In this document: positions 1-12,069 of the stretch, piece by piece | Numbering within the stretch: position 1 is the first letter of the stretch | Layout: each line of letters opens with the position of its first letter | DNA from: Botryosphaeria dothidea | Taxonomy: Eukaryota > Ascomycota > Dothideomycetes > Botryosphaeriales > Botryosphaeriaceae | Length of the DNA: 64,000 bases | NCBI GenBank assembly: GCA_011503125.2 | Contig: WWBZ02000009.1 | Location: 992,001-1,056,000 of the forward strand | Direction: 5' to 3' | The notes under the pieces: generated by a model | Database searches by the model: none | Seen by the model: only the letters and a program-made list of their open reading frames with translations | Told to the model about the DNA's origin: nothing | Program-made: the position numbers and the translations under genes

Positions 1-3000
1 AGAACTAAAACTACTAGTTCTAAGTCTTATACCTAGATAGTATAGATCTATTCTATAAGTAGATTAAGAGCTACTACTACGGATCTATTTCTTCTAGCTT
101 TTATCTATATATTAGAGAGTAGGCCGTATACTTTAGTAGCCTAAAAGATTCTATCTACTATAATCCTCTTAAGTAACTTCTCTAGCGTATTAAGTAAAGT
201 AATCGGCCTAAATAACTTAGCTTTAGTATAGTCGTCTCTCTATAGTTTTCTAAGAACTATAGTAATAGAGCTTTTAAACTATCTAGAGTAGTATTTAAGT
301 ACGAGATATTTCTAGAAGAGCCTAGTAAGGGGTCCCCTTAATATCTTAGCGTATTACTTTAGAAACCTATTAGTAATCTTATTTAGGCCTAGTATCTTAT
401 CTAGAGAAAGCTTTTTAATAGTATAGAGAATCTACTCTTTAGTAAGGTCTTAGGGAATCTCTACTAGTACTAGATATATATACCTATCTAGATCTAAGAG
501 GTTAGTAGTTTTAGGAAGTAGAAAGAATTAGTTAGTAAGAATTTCTATCTTAGACTAGTTATCGTAATATAGTTATTTATTTACTTTCTAGAGAGATAAG
601 AACTAAGATAGAGCTAGAGGTTCTAGTACTCTTATTCTTATCTACTTTAAGAGCTTCTAGAGTATAGATAGGTTCGAAGTAATCTTAGCTACTATTCTAC
701 GCTATACTTTTATTCTATCTCTTCTAATTTACCTCTTCTTACTATTAGTAATAGTTTAGTATACTATCTAGTTCTTCTTTCTCTCTATAGCCGTCTACTT
801 TTTTCTAGCTACTCTAGTTTAATATACTAGATCTAAATACTTCTTTATTTATTATATAGAGGCCTAGAATAAGAGTCTCGCTATTAGAATACTCTCTTAG
901 ATTATTCTTTAAATAGCCTTCTAGAGTAGTATAGTAAAGTAATCTAGGTCTACTTTAGTATTAAGAGAGGCTACTTTAAGGTATTCGAGCTTTAATTAGA
1001 GTATATTATTAGTTCTCTTCTAGTCTACTTTCTTCTACTAGAGCCTTAGAAGGCGTAGTTCTACGGAAGTAGAAGAAAAATTAAGTATAGTAAAGATAGG
1101 TAGATAGTTAGAGGATAATTCGAGCTTCTAGCTAATTCTATAGCTAAGAATTTTCTTCTCTAGCTATCGTAATATAAAGATAAGGTCTAAAGTACTCTCG
1201 CTACTACTATCTCGTCTAGTAATAGTACTTCTTAGAAGGGCTAGGTTAAAATTAGCTATAGTAGCTATTTTAATTAGATTATCCGCTAGAGTATAGTATA
1301 TTAGAAAGATTATATCTTTCTAGATAGAATAGTAGAGGTTAAAGTCTTCTAAGAGAATATACTCTTCTAGTTTTCTAAGAACTTCTAGTAGAAGAGATAG
1401 AGTTTCTAGCGCTATACTAGTATAAAAGGCTAGCGAAGAATTATAGTAGTTATAGATATAGATTATATATATCCTAGTAATAAGAGATAGTATAATAAGA
1501 TCTAGTAAATAGACTATTACTTACTAGGAGTCGGGACTAATAGTCTTACTTATAAAGAAGTAGGTTCTTACTACTCTCTTCTAGAAAAAAACTATATAGT
1601 AGATAGAATATCTTACTATTATCTTAACCCTTAGATTTTTCTAAGGTTTTTAGATAGCTAGAATATAGTAGATCTTTAGATCTACTTCCTTAAAGAGCGG
1701 AAGTATTATTCTATTCTTACTCTTATAGACGTTATACTATATAATAGAGAGAGAGTCTATATCTAATATTAACTTTCTTCTATCTTTAGATTAGACTACG
1801 AGGGGGCTAATAGTATAGGCTATAAAGAGGAAGTTCCCGCGGGCTTCTCTAAGGCGTATTATAAGCTATTAAGTTCGGTAAACCTTATTTAGTTAGAAGA
1901 CGAGGAACGGCTTAAGTCTCTTAGCCTACCTAGTTCCCTCTTAACCGGCTTCTTCTCTCTAATTCTCTTTCTTAGTCTAATAGTTAACTAGTTAGTTTAA
2001 GGCTATATTTTAGTTATTAGGGGTCCTTCCCGGTATCTTTCTAGTACTACTAGGCGGGCTTAGGCGGCCTTAGTATAGTAGGCTCTACGTACTAAATAGA
2101 AGTTACTCTAGGCTATATATCTTTAAGAGTAGTTTACGTACTATATACTTTTCTTAGGATAGTCCCTAGTATTATATACCTTACTATACTATCCGTACTT
2201 TTTCTTTTTTTTATAATAGTTAGTAATATAATCGTAGGCCTAGTACTTAAAATACTAGGTTACTATAAAGGCTACGTTATAGTACTACGCTATATAGATA
2301 GTAAAGTTAATAATAAGCCTCTTATTAATAATTTAGTTAACGGTTTTAGAATTTATAGTACTAAGAATAATAGCTAAGTAAGTTTTTCTCTCTAAGAGCT
2401 TCCTCTTTAGCTAGGCTAGCTTACTAATACGTAGTTCTAGATATAAAGATAGATTCTACTTCTAGATAGTTTAGATAGCTTAGAGATCTATAGTATCGAT
2501 TTCTTCTTAAGAGATATTATATACTAGTACTAAGTATAGCTACTAGTTAGACCTAACTTCTTTTTCTAGTTCTATAGTCTATTTCTAGTTCTAAAGAAGA
2601 GCTATTCTAGTTACTTTATCTAGTATAAAGATTCTAACGTCTCTACTAGGGAGCTTCTTAGTAGTAAGTACTTTCTTATACGCCTAGCTTTTTTCTATCT
2701 AGATCTTTCTAATAATTACCTTATTTAAGAGCTTAGCTATTTCTTATTTATTTACTATCTCTAGAAAGTAAAGAATAAGTTTAGTAGTAGCTAGAGGAGT
2801 AGGAGGCTTCGAGACTACTTAGGTTATAATTTATATCTAGCTATAAGTATTAGATATAGATATAGAGATAGCTTAGATACGATTAACTATCTTTTAGATC
2901 TATTAGACCTCTTTAAGAATATTCTTAAGGTTTAGCTTCTTAGTAGTTATCTCTTAGTAGATAGTAATATAATTCTAGAAGATTATCTTAGTAATATCGA

Positions 3001-3333
3001 GAAAATTTTTTATCTAGCTAGAGAGAACTAAAGAGAGGCTAGCGGATATTTATAGGGCTTAGAGAAGAGTATCTACTATTTTTAAGGCTCTCTTAACGTA
3101 TTCTACGCTATACTAAGTACTCTATAGTTTCTTAGAGGTATATTAGAGCTAAATAGAGATAGTTACTAGAGAAGGCTATTCGCCTCTTCCTATATTCTCT
3201 ATATTAACTACTTCGCGGCTATAGTTATCTTAAGTACTATTTTAGAACTCGTAAAGCCTAGAAGAGTTTCTAGGACTCTCTTCTAGCGCCGTAGCTTAGA
3301 GTTAATTTTTTAGTATAGTTATATTTTTTTTTT
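1..3333 (-). mobile_element. Tad1-like LINE, 5' two-thirds (copy L1), heavily RIPped
   Basis: This is the reverse complement of the full-length LINE copy at 23531-28679. Position 3333 corresponds to that copy's 5' end and position 1 to about 26861, so the element continues leftwards out of the window. The block covers ORF1 (its zinc knuckles near 2190-2260), the endonuclease and the first half of the reverse transcriptase. Length agreement with the other copy is near perfect (3333 versus about 3330 bp), so the damage is substitution rather than indels. CpA and TpG are almost absent and all frames are full of TAG/TAA. The family is a non-LTR retrotransposon that encodes an RNA-binding ORF1 protein and an endonuclease-RT. 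No product can be made from this copy. Confidence 0.88.
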
Positions 3334-3621
3334 AAGATATATTATACTTCTACCTCGAACCCGTAGTTATATAAATATTAGTATATATATAAGATCTCTA
3401 TATTCGATTCTAAGTAGATTAAATATTATCGTCTTTTTAGCGCTATAGCTAGTTAGTTTAGAGACTCCGACCCGGGCCTTATAGAATATTCGATCTATTG
3501 ATTAAGACGGGATTTAATTCTAGTTAGAACTCTCTTAGAAGAAGAAACTCTCTTAGCTAATATTTAGCGAGCTAGAAATACTAAATAGAGACGAGTATAC
3601 TATTAAAAGATTTAGTATAAA
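3334..3621. other. Unassigned RIPped spacer between two head-to-head LINE copies
   Basis: About 290 bp between the 5' end of the minus-strand LINE (3333) and the plus-strand LINE block starting near 3622. It contains a pyrimidine-rich run near 3325-3345 and AT-rich sequence. The part from about 3465 shows weak, patchy likeness to the endonuclease-RT linker of the full-length LINE (around 25980-26150), so it may be a diverged continuation of the downstream LINE. No ORF was found. Confidence 0.4.
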
Positions 3622-6123
3622 TTATATATAAGACCGATCTATACTCTAGAAGCTCTTAAAGTAGATAAGAATAAGAGTACTAGAATCTCTAGCCCTACTT
3701 TAGTTTCTACCCCTCTAAAGAGTAGATAAATAACTATATTATAATAACTAGTCTAAGGTAGAAATCCTTACTAACTAGTTCTTTCTATCTTCTAAGGCTA
3801 CCGATCTCTTAAATCTAAATAGATATATATATCTAGTACTAGTAGAGATTCTCTAAGACCTTACTAAAGAGTAGATCCTCTATACTATTAAGAAGCTTTC
3901 TTTAAATAAGATACTAGGCCTAGATAAGATTACTAATAGATTTTTAAAGTAATACGCTAAGATACTAAGAAGACCCCTTACTAGACTCTTTTAGAAATAC
4001 CTCGTACTTAGATATTATTTTAGATAGTTTAAAAGCTCTATTACTATAGTTCTTAGAAAACTATAGAGGAACGACTATACTAAAGCTAAGTTATTTAGGC
4101 TAATTACTTTACTTAATACGCTAGAGAAGCTACTTAAAAGAATTATAGTAGATAAAATCTTCTAGGCTACTAAAGTATACGGCTTACTCTCTAATATATA
4201 GATAGAAGCTAAAAGAAATAGATCCGTAGTAGTAGCTCTTAACCTACTTATAGAATAGATCTATACTATCTAAATATAAGATCTAGAGCTAGTAGTTTTA
4301 GTTCTTAGCCTAGATATTTTAGAAGTATATAACTACGTATCTTATAGAAGGCTTCTCTATAATATAAGAATAATAAAACTCCTAGAATAGGTAGAAAGAT
4401 TTACCCGATTCTTTCTATAGGACCGTACTACTTAGCTATCCTTCGGAGACTTTACTAGTCTACTAATCTAAACTTTAACCGGAATTTTCTAGAGATTCTT
4501 ACTATCGCCGATACTCTATCTATTCTTTACTTCTAATCTATTTATATAGCTACGTAGAGGTAATATCTTCTCTCTTAGATTCGTCGATAATACTAATATT
4601 CTAACCTTTAGTAGATCTATAGAATAGAACTATAGGATACTAGAGAGAGTATATTAAATTTACGAGTACTAGGTAGCTATCTACGGGTTAGCTTTTTCGC
4701 CTAATAAGTATTATCTTATTTATTTTATAAGGAAACTAAGAAGATTTAATATAGTAGTAGGAATCTATATCTCTAGATTTACTAGATACCTAGAGCCTAT
4801 AATTAAGATTCTAGGAGTCTACGTAGATAATAAGCTTAAATAGAGACTCTATATTAGAGAAATAGGAGCTAAGGTAATTAAATAGTATATATCTCTCTCT
4901 AGACTCGCGGCGTCTATTTAGGAAGCCTTATTTATTAAAGTCCGTTATATTTATACGGCCGTAGTAAGGCTAGTCCTTACCTACGGCTATAGAGTATAGT
5001 ATACCCTAGAGGAAATCTTAGAATAGAGAAAAATAACTATTTAGCTACTAAAGAAGATCTAAAACTAGTACCTATATACTATCTTAGAGGCGTATAAGTT
5101 AACTAGTATATAAATTTTAGAGTATAAGATAGGAATTTTCCTACTCTTATTATATCTAGACGAACTAGTACTAGCCTAGACTATTAGAGCTAGAAATAGC
5201 CTAGTCGCGATAGTAGTAGAGGAAACTTACTAGAGTATTAAATAGATAGCTTAGGCTACTCTAAGTACTAGAGGCGCTACTAGCTCTACTAGAAGAATTC
5301 TACTTAGAAAAAAGATAAACTTACTTCTTAACTACTATCTCTCTATTTACTAAAGTCTTTTAGAGCGAACGAAGCTACGTATAGTATATAGAAATAAGTA
5401 GAAGAAGAGATAGATAAAGTCTACTAGCTAGAAAAGATAAGATAAGCTAGTAGCCTAAAGTATATAGTAGAACTTAAAAATTAGATAAATCTATAGCGAA
5501 CTATCTAAGCTATAGAGTATACTTACTACTCTACTACGTATAAAGTATATTAAACTAGAGAACTTTCTCTTAAGGCGTAAGGTACTAAAGTACTTTAGTT
5601 CTATCTATCTATACGGCTAGTATAGATAAACTCTAAAGTATATTCTTCTCTTCTACCTCTATTTCTAATAGAGTAGAATATAAATACTCTAAAGAGTAGG
5701 AACTACGGACTACTACTCTCTTCTCTTAATAAAAAAGAGAATTAAAGTAGTAATAGATTAGTTCTTACGTCTAGGGCTACTTAAGTAATTTAGCCTAGTA
5801 AGAAAACTAATATAGAAAGATAACTAGAAAGAGAAACTAGAAGGATAACTAGAACTACTAGGACTACTAGAACCCGAATAACTACGAGAATAAAAACTAA
5901 AGAGATAGATCTAGTAGGTAAATATAGAACTACTATAGTAGCCGCTACTAGTAAGAAGAAAAAATAAAAACTAATATAGAATAGTATATCTAGAGAGAGA
6001 GAAGAGGTTTTTACTAAGCGAAAAGGTTTTTCCCCTCGTATAAAATAACTATAAATAGCTAGCCCCGTATAGACCCGTAAGAAAGCTATATCGAGAAGAA
6101 ATAAATTTATCTATCTATCTATA
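3622..6123 (+). mobile_element. Tad1-like LINE, 3' half (copy L2), heavily RIPped
   Basis: Colinear with 26188-28679 of the full-length LINE. It holds the reverse transcriptase, the downstream cysteine-rich C-terminus and the 3' end, finishing in the family's ATCT-type simple tail (about 6104-6123) instead of poly(A). Immediately after the tail the sequence is gypsy reverse transcriptase on the opposite strand, so the LINE landed in gypsy copy A1. The matching left flank of A1 is not visible in the window. RIP has converted nearly all CpA/TpG. Confidence 0.85.
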
Positions 6124-6555
6124 TAAAGTTCTAGTATCTTATCTTACGTTTTCTATTTCTAGTTATAAAGTATTCTTCTTTTATTATCTTAGTAAGGAGG
6201 CGTACTATATAGAAGAAGTTCTTAATAAAGCGGCGGTAGAAATTTATAAAGCTAAGAAAGGCTTATATATTCTTTATTAACGTTAGTATCTTCTAATTAA
6301 TAATAGTAGAGACTTTTTCTAGGTCTATTTCGATTTCGTTTATACTTATAATAAGACTAAGGTATTTAACTAATCTAATATTAAACTCGTATTTATTAAG
6401 ATCGAGTTAAAGACTACGGTTCTTTAGTCGTTAGAGGACTTTATTAACGTTTTTAGCGTATTCCTTCTCCTTTTTATTATAAATAAGAATATTATCTAAG
6501 TACGCTATATAAAACTTATCTAGGTATTCGAGTATAGAATTATTAATATAGCTCT

Positions 6556-6755
6556 TATTAAGAAAATAGCCGTACTAGCCGTAGTTTAGTTATCCGGTAA
6601 TACTAGATAAGTAGACTAGTTAAGAACTACTAGGCCTTTCTAGATAGGACTAGTATAGTACGTAATCTATACGTATATCTTCTAGTATAGTTACGATAGA
6701 TAGAAAAAAAAAATATCTTTCTATAAGCTATCTCTATACCGCTACTATCGTAATA
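6556..6755 (+). repeat. Copia 5' LTR
   Basis: 200-bp LTR, nearly identical to 11871-12069. It is preceded by the GCTCT target-site duplication and followed by a likely primer-binding region at about 6756-6780 whose original sequence is blurred by RIP. Confidence 0.9.
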
Positions 6756-7339
6756 AATTATAAGCCCGGGTTTATATATTCGATAGAAAAGCTTTTTAAG
6801 TATTTCCGCTAGATATAGAATTTCTTAAACGTCTATAAAAAGACGTATTACCTTTATAGTCGGGTCTATATATAATCTAGTACCGGTAGCTAAATACGGT
6901 TCTTATCGATTAAGAAAATTAGTAGCGCGACTAGACTACGTATTATAATTAGTTCGCGTACTTAAGAAAGCTATATTCTTAGGCCTAGGTTTACGCTAAA
7001 AGAATTAGTACTCGACGTTTATTATTACCCCGCTAGAAGTAGACGTCTTACTACTAATAACCGCTCTACTACGTACTATTCGACTACGTAGCTTCTTTTA
7101 AGTAACTCTTCTTCGTACTTTAAATAACTACTATTTAATACGATCTTTTATACGTAATATATTAGACACGATTAACCGTAGTTTACTCTTTCTACTATAA
7201 TTATATTCTTATTTTCTTACTTTCTCTTAATATAGACTCTTCCGACTCTTTTACGAAGCGTCGGCCCGTTCTAATTTTTTTAAGATAAAATAAGAACGTC
7301 TAGTTCCCGTTAATAAAGATATAGCTAAAAGGTAAAGGT

Positions 7340-10300
7340 CTATACTATACTATTACTAACTCTACTAATCCTTCTATATTAGATAGTTAGTTCGATATAG
7401 AATTTAGAAGTACTAAGAACGACTCGAGGGCCTAGTATTAGATAAAGATTTATATTAACGAAGACGATACTAAGAGAGTATAAGATCTTAACTTAGCTAA
7501 GCTCGTATAGAAATCTCTAAAGAATAAGTACTTAGAGAAGCTCTAAGGTATCGGTAGGTAATACCTACTAAACTACGTTAATTACTAAATAAAGCCTAAA
7601 ACTACTATTAAGACCGCCTAGACCTAGCTTTAAACGCTAGGAAAGAAGCTCGCTACCTTCGATAAGAATATAAAGAATATTACTTTAGAGAAGATACGCT
7701 TCTAGCGTCTATTATAAGCGCTTCCGGACTCGTACTAGTCGATCTAGATAAGTCTTAACGTTTAGAAGAATATCTTAGTCGAGAACGGTATTATACTACT
7801 ATAGAAGAAGGAATTATATTAAAATAGAATCTCTACTACGCTCGTAGTAAGATAGTAGAACTAAAATAGAACCTTCGCCGGACCTCGCCGCCGTAGTCTA
7901 ATAAGAGACGAATAAAGCGGGTACTATCTCTATAACCGAAACTACCGCGTTCGCGACTATAAATATCTTTTAAAAGCGCGTAGTCTTATATAGAAGAAGC
8001 GCGTAGCGCGGAGGAGCTAGCTATCTTATCTTACTATATAGCTAAAAACTCTATAAGATTAAATTAACTAACTAAAGGCCTTCTAAGCCGTCGAGAATAA
8101 GCCTATCTATAATAATAAAGCTACTAAAAGCTAAGAAATTAGTAGTAAAGAAGAGAACGTTAAGAAGATTACTATACTATTAAAATCTATTACTAGTAAG
8201 CTTTCTAAAGATATCTAGATTATAGATTCCGCTATATCTATATATATAACTAACTAACGCTAACTTTTTAGTAGACCTCTAACCCGTATTATAAGGCGTA
8301 TAATTAAAGTTAGTAGGAGAGTATTATACGCCGACTACGTCGGCTTAGTTATATTAGTAGATAGATATAGTAATTCGATTTCTTTATCCTCTATTTTTTA
8401 CGTTCTAAAACTAAGTATAAACCTTCTCTTTAGCCGATAGATATATAAAAACGAACTAAAGAGTTCTTTTAATAATCGTTCCCTCTATCTTAGAGATCGG
8501 TATAATAAAAATATTCTTATCGCTTAAGAGAATAGAGAAGTTTATCTTATAGATAAGATTAAACTAATAAGTAAATACTTCGCGCTATCGGCTTTCGAGA
8601 TAGCGTAATAATAGATTTAACTAGCTACGCTAGTTCTAGCCTATAGTAAAGTAAATTCGTAGACCGAATTACTAATAGCCTACGAAATCTAAACTATTAA
8701 ATAAGAATAAGACTCTACTCTAGAGGTAATAGTAACTAATTAAAAAATTAAGCTATTTAGGCTATAGTATAGAAGATTTAGATACCTTAATAAGTAAAAG
8801 CTAGTAGAGCTATATAAGATAACGACTCTTATAGAGTCGATTTCTACTATAGCGGAGGAAGACCACGTATATAAAGTATATATCCTTACTAAAATAAAAA
8901 ATAAGAAAGAATACTACGTAAGTAATAAGAAAGCCGTAAGTCTATTACTTATTTTAATCGACGTTTACGGTCCGCTACTAGAATCTTAGGCTAGCTACTA
9001 CTACTTTCTTAAGATCGTCGATAATTACTTAAGAAAGATATAGACTATCGCGCTTAAGAGGCGAAAGAAAGTACTACGCGTCTTAAATAAATAGCGCGTA
9101 AAGATAAAACTTTAAGAAGGAGTAAAGCTCGCTACCGTTCGTAGCGATAACGCTACTAAGCTTAAGACTATTCTTAATTAGTAGTACGTAACTCTTAGAA
9201 TTACTTTCTAATATACTATTCTATATTAGTTAAGTTAAAATAGTATAATAGAGCGAGCTATTTAGACTATAGAAGCCTAAATAAGAGTAATACTAAAGAA
9301 AGTAAAGCTTCTAATAGACTTTTAGGTAGAAGTAGCCGAGACTAATATTTATCTACGGAATTAGACTATAACTAGACCTCTTATTAACGGAAAACCTACG
9401 ACTTCTAAGAAAGCGTTTATAGATTAAAAGCTAAGTATCGACTATATACGCGTCTAGGGGTATAAGATCTACTTATATATTAACTCTAAATCTCTACTAG
9501 TTAGTTTAAGATATAATAAGTTTATAGACCGAGTAAGAGTAGAAGTCTTTATAGAGTACGTAGACGAAACTAAAAAGTAGTACCGTCTATAGACTCCGGA
9601 CCTTAGAAGAATAATCTATAGTTATATAGTACGGTTCTTAGAAAGCGAAAAGAGAGGAAATATTAATTTAAAACTAAAGGTTAAAGTAAGTAGTAATATA
9701 GTCTTCTAAAGGCGACCTATAGATCGTCTAAAAAAAATTCTATTCGCTTTAGAACTAGTTATAGAGAAGAGAAAAAGTACGCTAGAAGTAGGAGAGGAGA
9801 TAGACTTAGAGGCCGACTACGAATCTAATATTTAGAAACGAGAGAATAAGAAGACTTAATTCTATAACGTCTTAAGAATACGTTCGTAGTTAAGCGTAGC
9901 TTAGCGACTAAAGACGGATCTAGCTATAGTAGATAGTACTATATTAAATACGGATTCGTAACTAAGAGCGTAGAAGCGTCTATCTACTATCTAAGAGGAG
10001 ATAAGTAAATCTAAAAAGAAGAAACGCGCTAAACGTTCGCGACTAGAGACGTTTATAGAAGTATATATTTTAAAGCGTAAAAGATTAGAGGAGGATATAA
10101 CTACGGGGAAGCCGGTAGTAAAAGTATCTCGAAGCTTATTTACGCTTATTAGCTAAATACTAGTTAAGTACTACTAACGCTCTAAGATATAAGTATTCTA
10201 CGCGCTCTTAGTAGTACTTAGTAAGATAATAGAACCGGAAATTCTAACGCTAAAAACCTACGTAGAAGTAGTAGAAGATAAGTAATTTAGTAAGCTTTAG

Positions 10301-11840
10301 AGAAAAGTAATCTAGAATAAACTTACTACTCTCGCGTTAAACGGTATATAGAAAGAAGTCGTATCTCTAAAAGGAGTAAATATTATAATAAGTAAGTAGG
10401 TTTTTAAGCTAAAACTTAATATTAATAGCTTACTTAAAAAGGCTAAAGCTCGCCTTATTATAAGAGGTTTTACTTAACGGTTTAGACTCGACTTTTAGAA
10501 TATCTTTACCCCTACCGTTCGTTATAAGATCCTCTAAACGTTTCTAGCTATCGTTACGCTCTTTAATATAAAGCTCTACTAGATTAATATTAATAATATC
10601 TTTACCGAGTTACGCCTTCGCGAAGATATCTATATAGCCCTACTAGATAGAGTAAGAGTCGTATCTAAACGCGTCTTTAAGCTTCTACGTAGCCTATACG
10701 GTCTTAAATAAGCCGTACGGGACTAGAATAGTAACTATATAAAAGTACTAAAAGATATTAGATTCCGTTAAAGCCTAATAGACCTATACCTACTAGTTTA
10801 CGACGAAAAAAAAATACTACTACTTATATACGTAGATAATATTCTAGTTACCGCCTAAAGCGGTTAAATAGAAGATATTATCTAGTTTAAAAACGTAATT
10901 AGTAAGGCCTTTAAGATTAAGAATTTAGAGAAGATAAAGAAGATTCTTAGTATCTAAGTTACTCGTAATCGTAGATACCGGACGCTACGCCTTAATTAGT
11001 CTTATTACTTATAAGAGATACTTTAGTTACTTAGTATAGAATAGAATAAGTTAAGGCTATCGATACTACTAATAAACGAATACGACGCGCTTTAACCCGT
11101 CGGGCTAGAGAATAAGAGAATCGACCTAAAGAAATATTAGTATACCGTTAGAAAACTAATATATCTTACGGTTCTTATACGTCCGAATCTTATATTTCTA
11201 ATAGAATAACTAAGCTAATATCTAAGCGATTCTATAGAATACTACGGCTAAGTACTTAAAGGCCTTCTATAATATCTTAGATTAACGGCCGATCTAGAAA
11301 TTATATATAAGAATAGTAGAAGCCCTAGTCTTATTAGCTACTTAAACTTAGACTACGCTATAGATAAGATAAATAGAAAGTTAATCTCCGGATTTATCTT
11401 TCTACTAGTAAACGGACTAATTAGCTAGAGAAGCTAAAAGTAAAAATTAGTAGCAACCTCTATAGCTAAAGCCGAATATATAGTAATATCTATCTACGCT
11501 AAGAAATTCTAATAGCTTATTAGACTATTACGAGATATAGGCGTAGAAGAGTATCTAAAGAGATTCTCTTACTAGAGATAACTACGCGAGAATAAAAAGT
11601 TTCGTAGTTACTATATTAATATAAAGGAAAATAACTAGGCGGTACTAAGCCTAGCGAAGAATCTATAGATATATAATAGATTAAAGTATATCGATATTTA
11701 CTATTATAATATCCGTAATCTTATATAAAGAAACCGGATTTATATTAAGTATATATATACTAAGAATATAGTAGCGGACGGGCTTACTAAGCCCTTACTA
11801 AGAGAAGGTTTTTAAAGATTTATTAGCTAACTAGAACTCG
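7340..11840 (+). pseudogene. Copia gag-pol polyprotein, RIP-destroyed
   Basis: Translated through stops, the block runs: gag (about 7340-8000); a CCHC zinc knuckle near 7920-7965, where all three Cys and the His read Tyr (TGY/CAY to TAY); aspartic protease with the I-I-D-S core at about 8215-8245; integrase (about 8820-9500, with a D-V-Y-G-P motif near 8955); reverse transcriptase (about 10430-11150, with the YVDD-type motif reading Y-V-D-N near 10840); and RNase H (about 11395-11640, with a K-A-E-Y motif) ending in an A-D-G-L-T-K-P-L motif near 11785. These are the standard Ty1/copia domains in the standard order. Stops are TAG/TAA at Trp and Gln sites. Confidence 0.85.
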
Positions 11841-11870
11841 AGAAATTACGGTATAACGGCTAAGTAGAAG

Positions 11871-12069
11871 TATTAAGAAAATAGCCGTACTAGCCGTAGT
11901 TTAGTTATTCGGTAATACTAGATAAGTAGACTAGTTAAGGACTACTAGGCCTTTTTAGATAAGACTAGTATAGTATATAATCTATACGTATATCTTCTAG
12001 TATAGTTACGGTAGGTAGAAAAAAAAATATCTTTTTATAAGCTATCTTTATACCGCTACTATCGTAATA
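11871..12069 (+). repeat. Copia 3' LTR
   Basis: 199-bp partner of the 6556-6755 LTR, starting TATTAAG and ending CGTAATA, then the second GCTCT duplication. The two LTRs differ mostly at transition sites, as expected if RIP hit identical sequences unequally. Confidence 0.9.

Larger units (their letters stand above)
6556..12069 (+). mobile_element. Complete Ty1/copia retrotransposon nested in gypsy A1
   Basis: Two direct LTRs (6556-6755 and 11871-12069) flank a 5.1-kb interior, total 5514 bp. The element is bounded by the 5-bp target-site duplication GCTCT at 6551-6555 and 12070-12074. Removing the element plus one GCTCT restores colinearity with the uninterrupted gypsy copy at about 37070, which proves the boundaries. 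The LTR ends read TATTAAG and CGTAATA; undoing CpA-to-TpA change gives the usual TGTT and AACA termini of copia LTRs. Domain order gag, protease, integrase, RT, RNase H on the plus strand is diagnostic of copia rather than gypsy. Confidence 0.93.
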
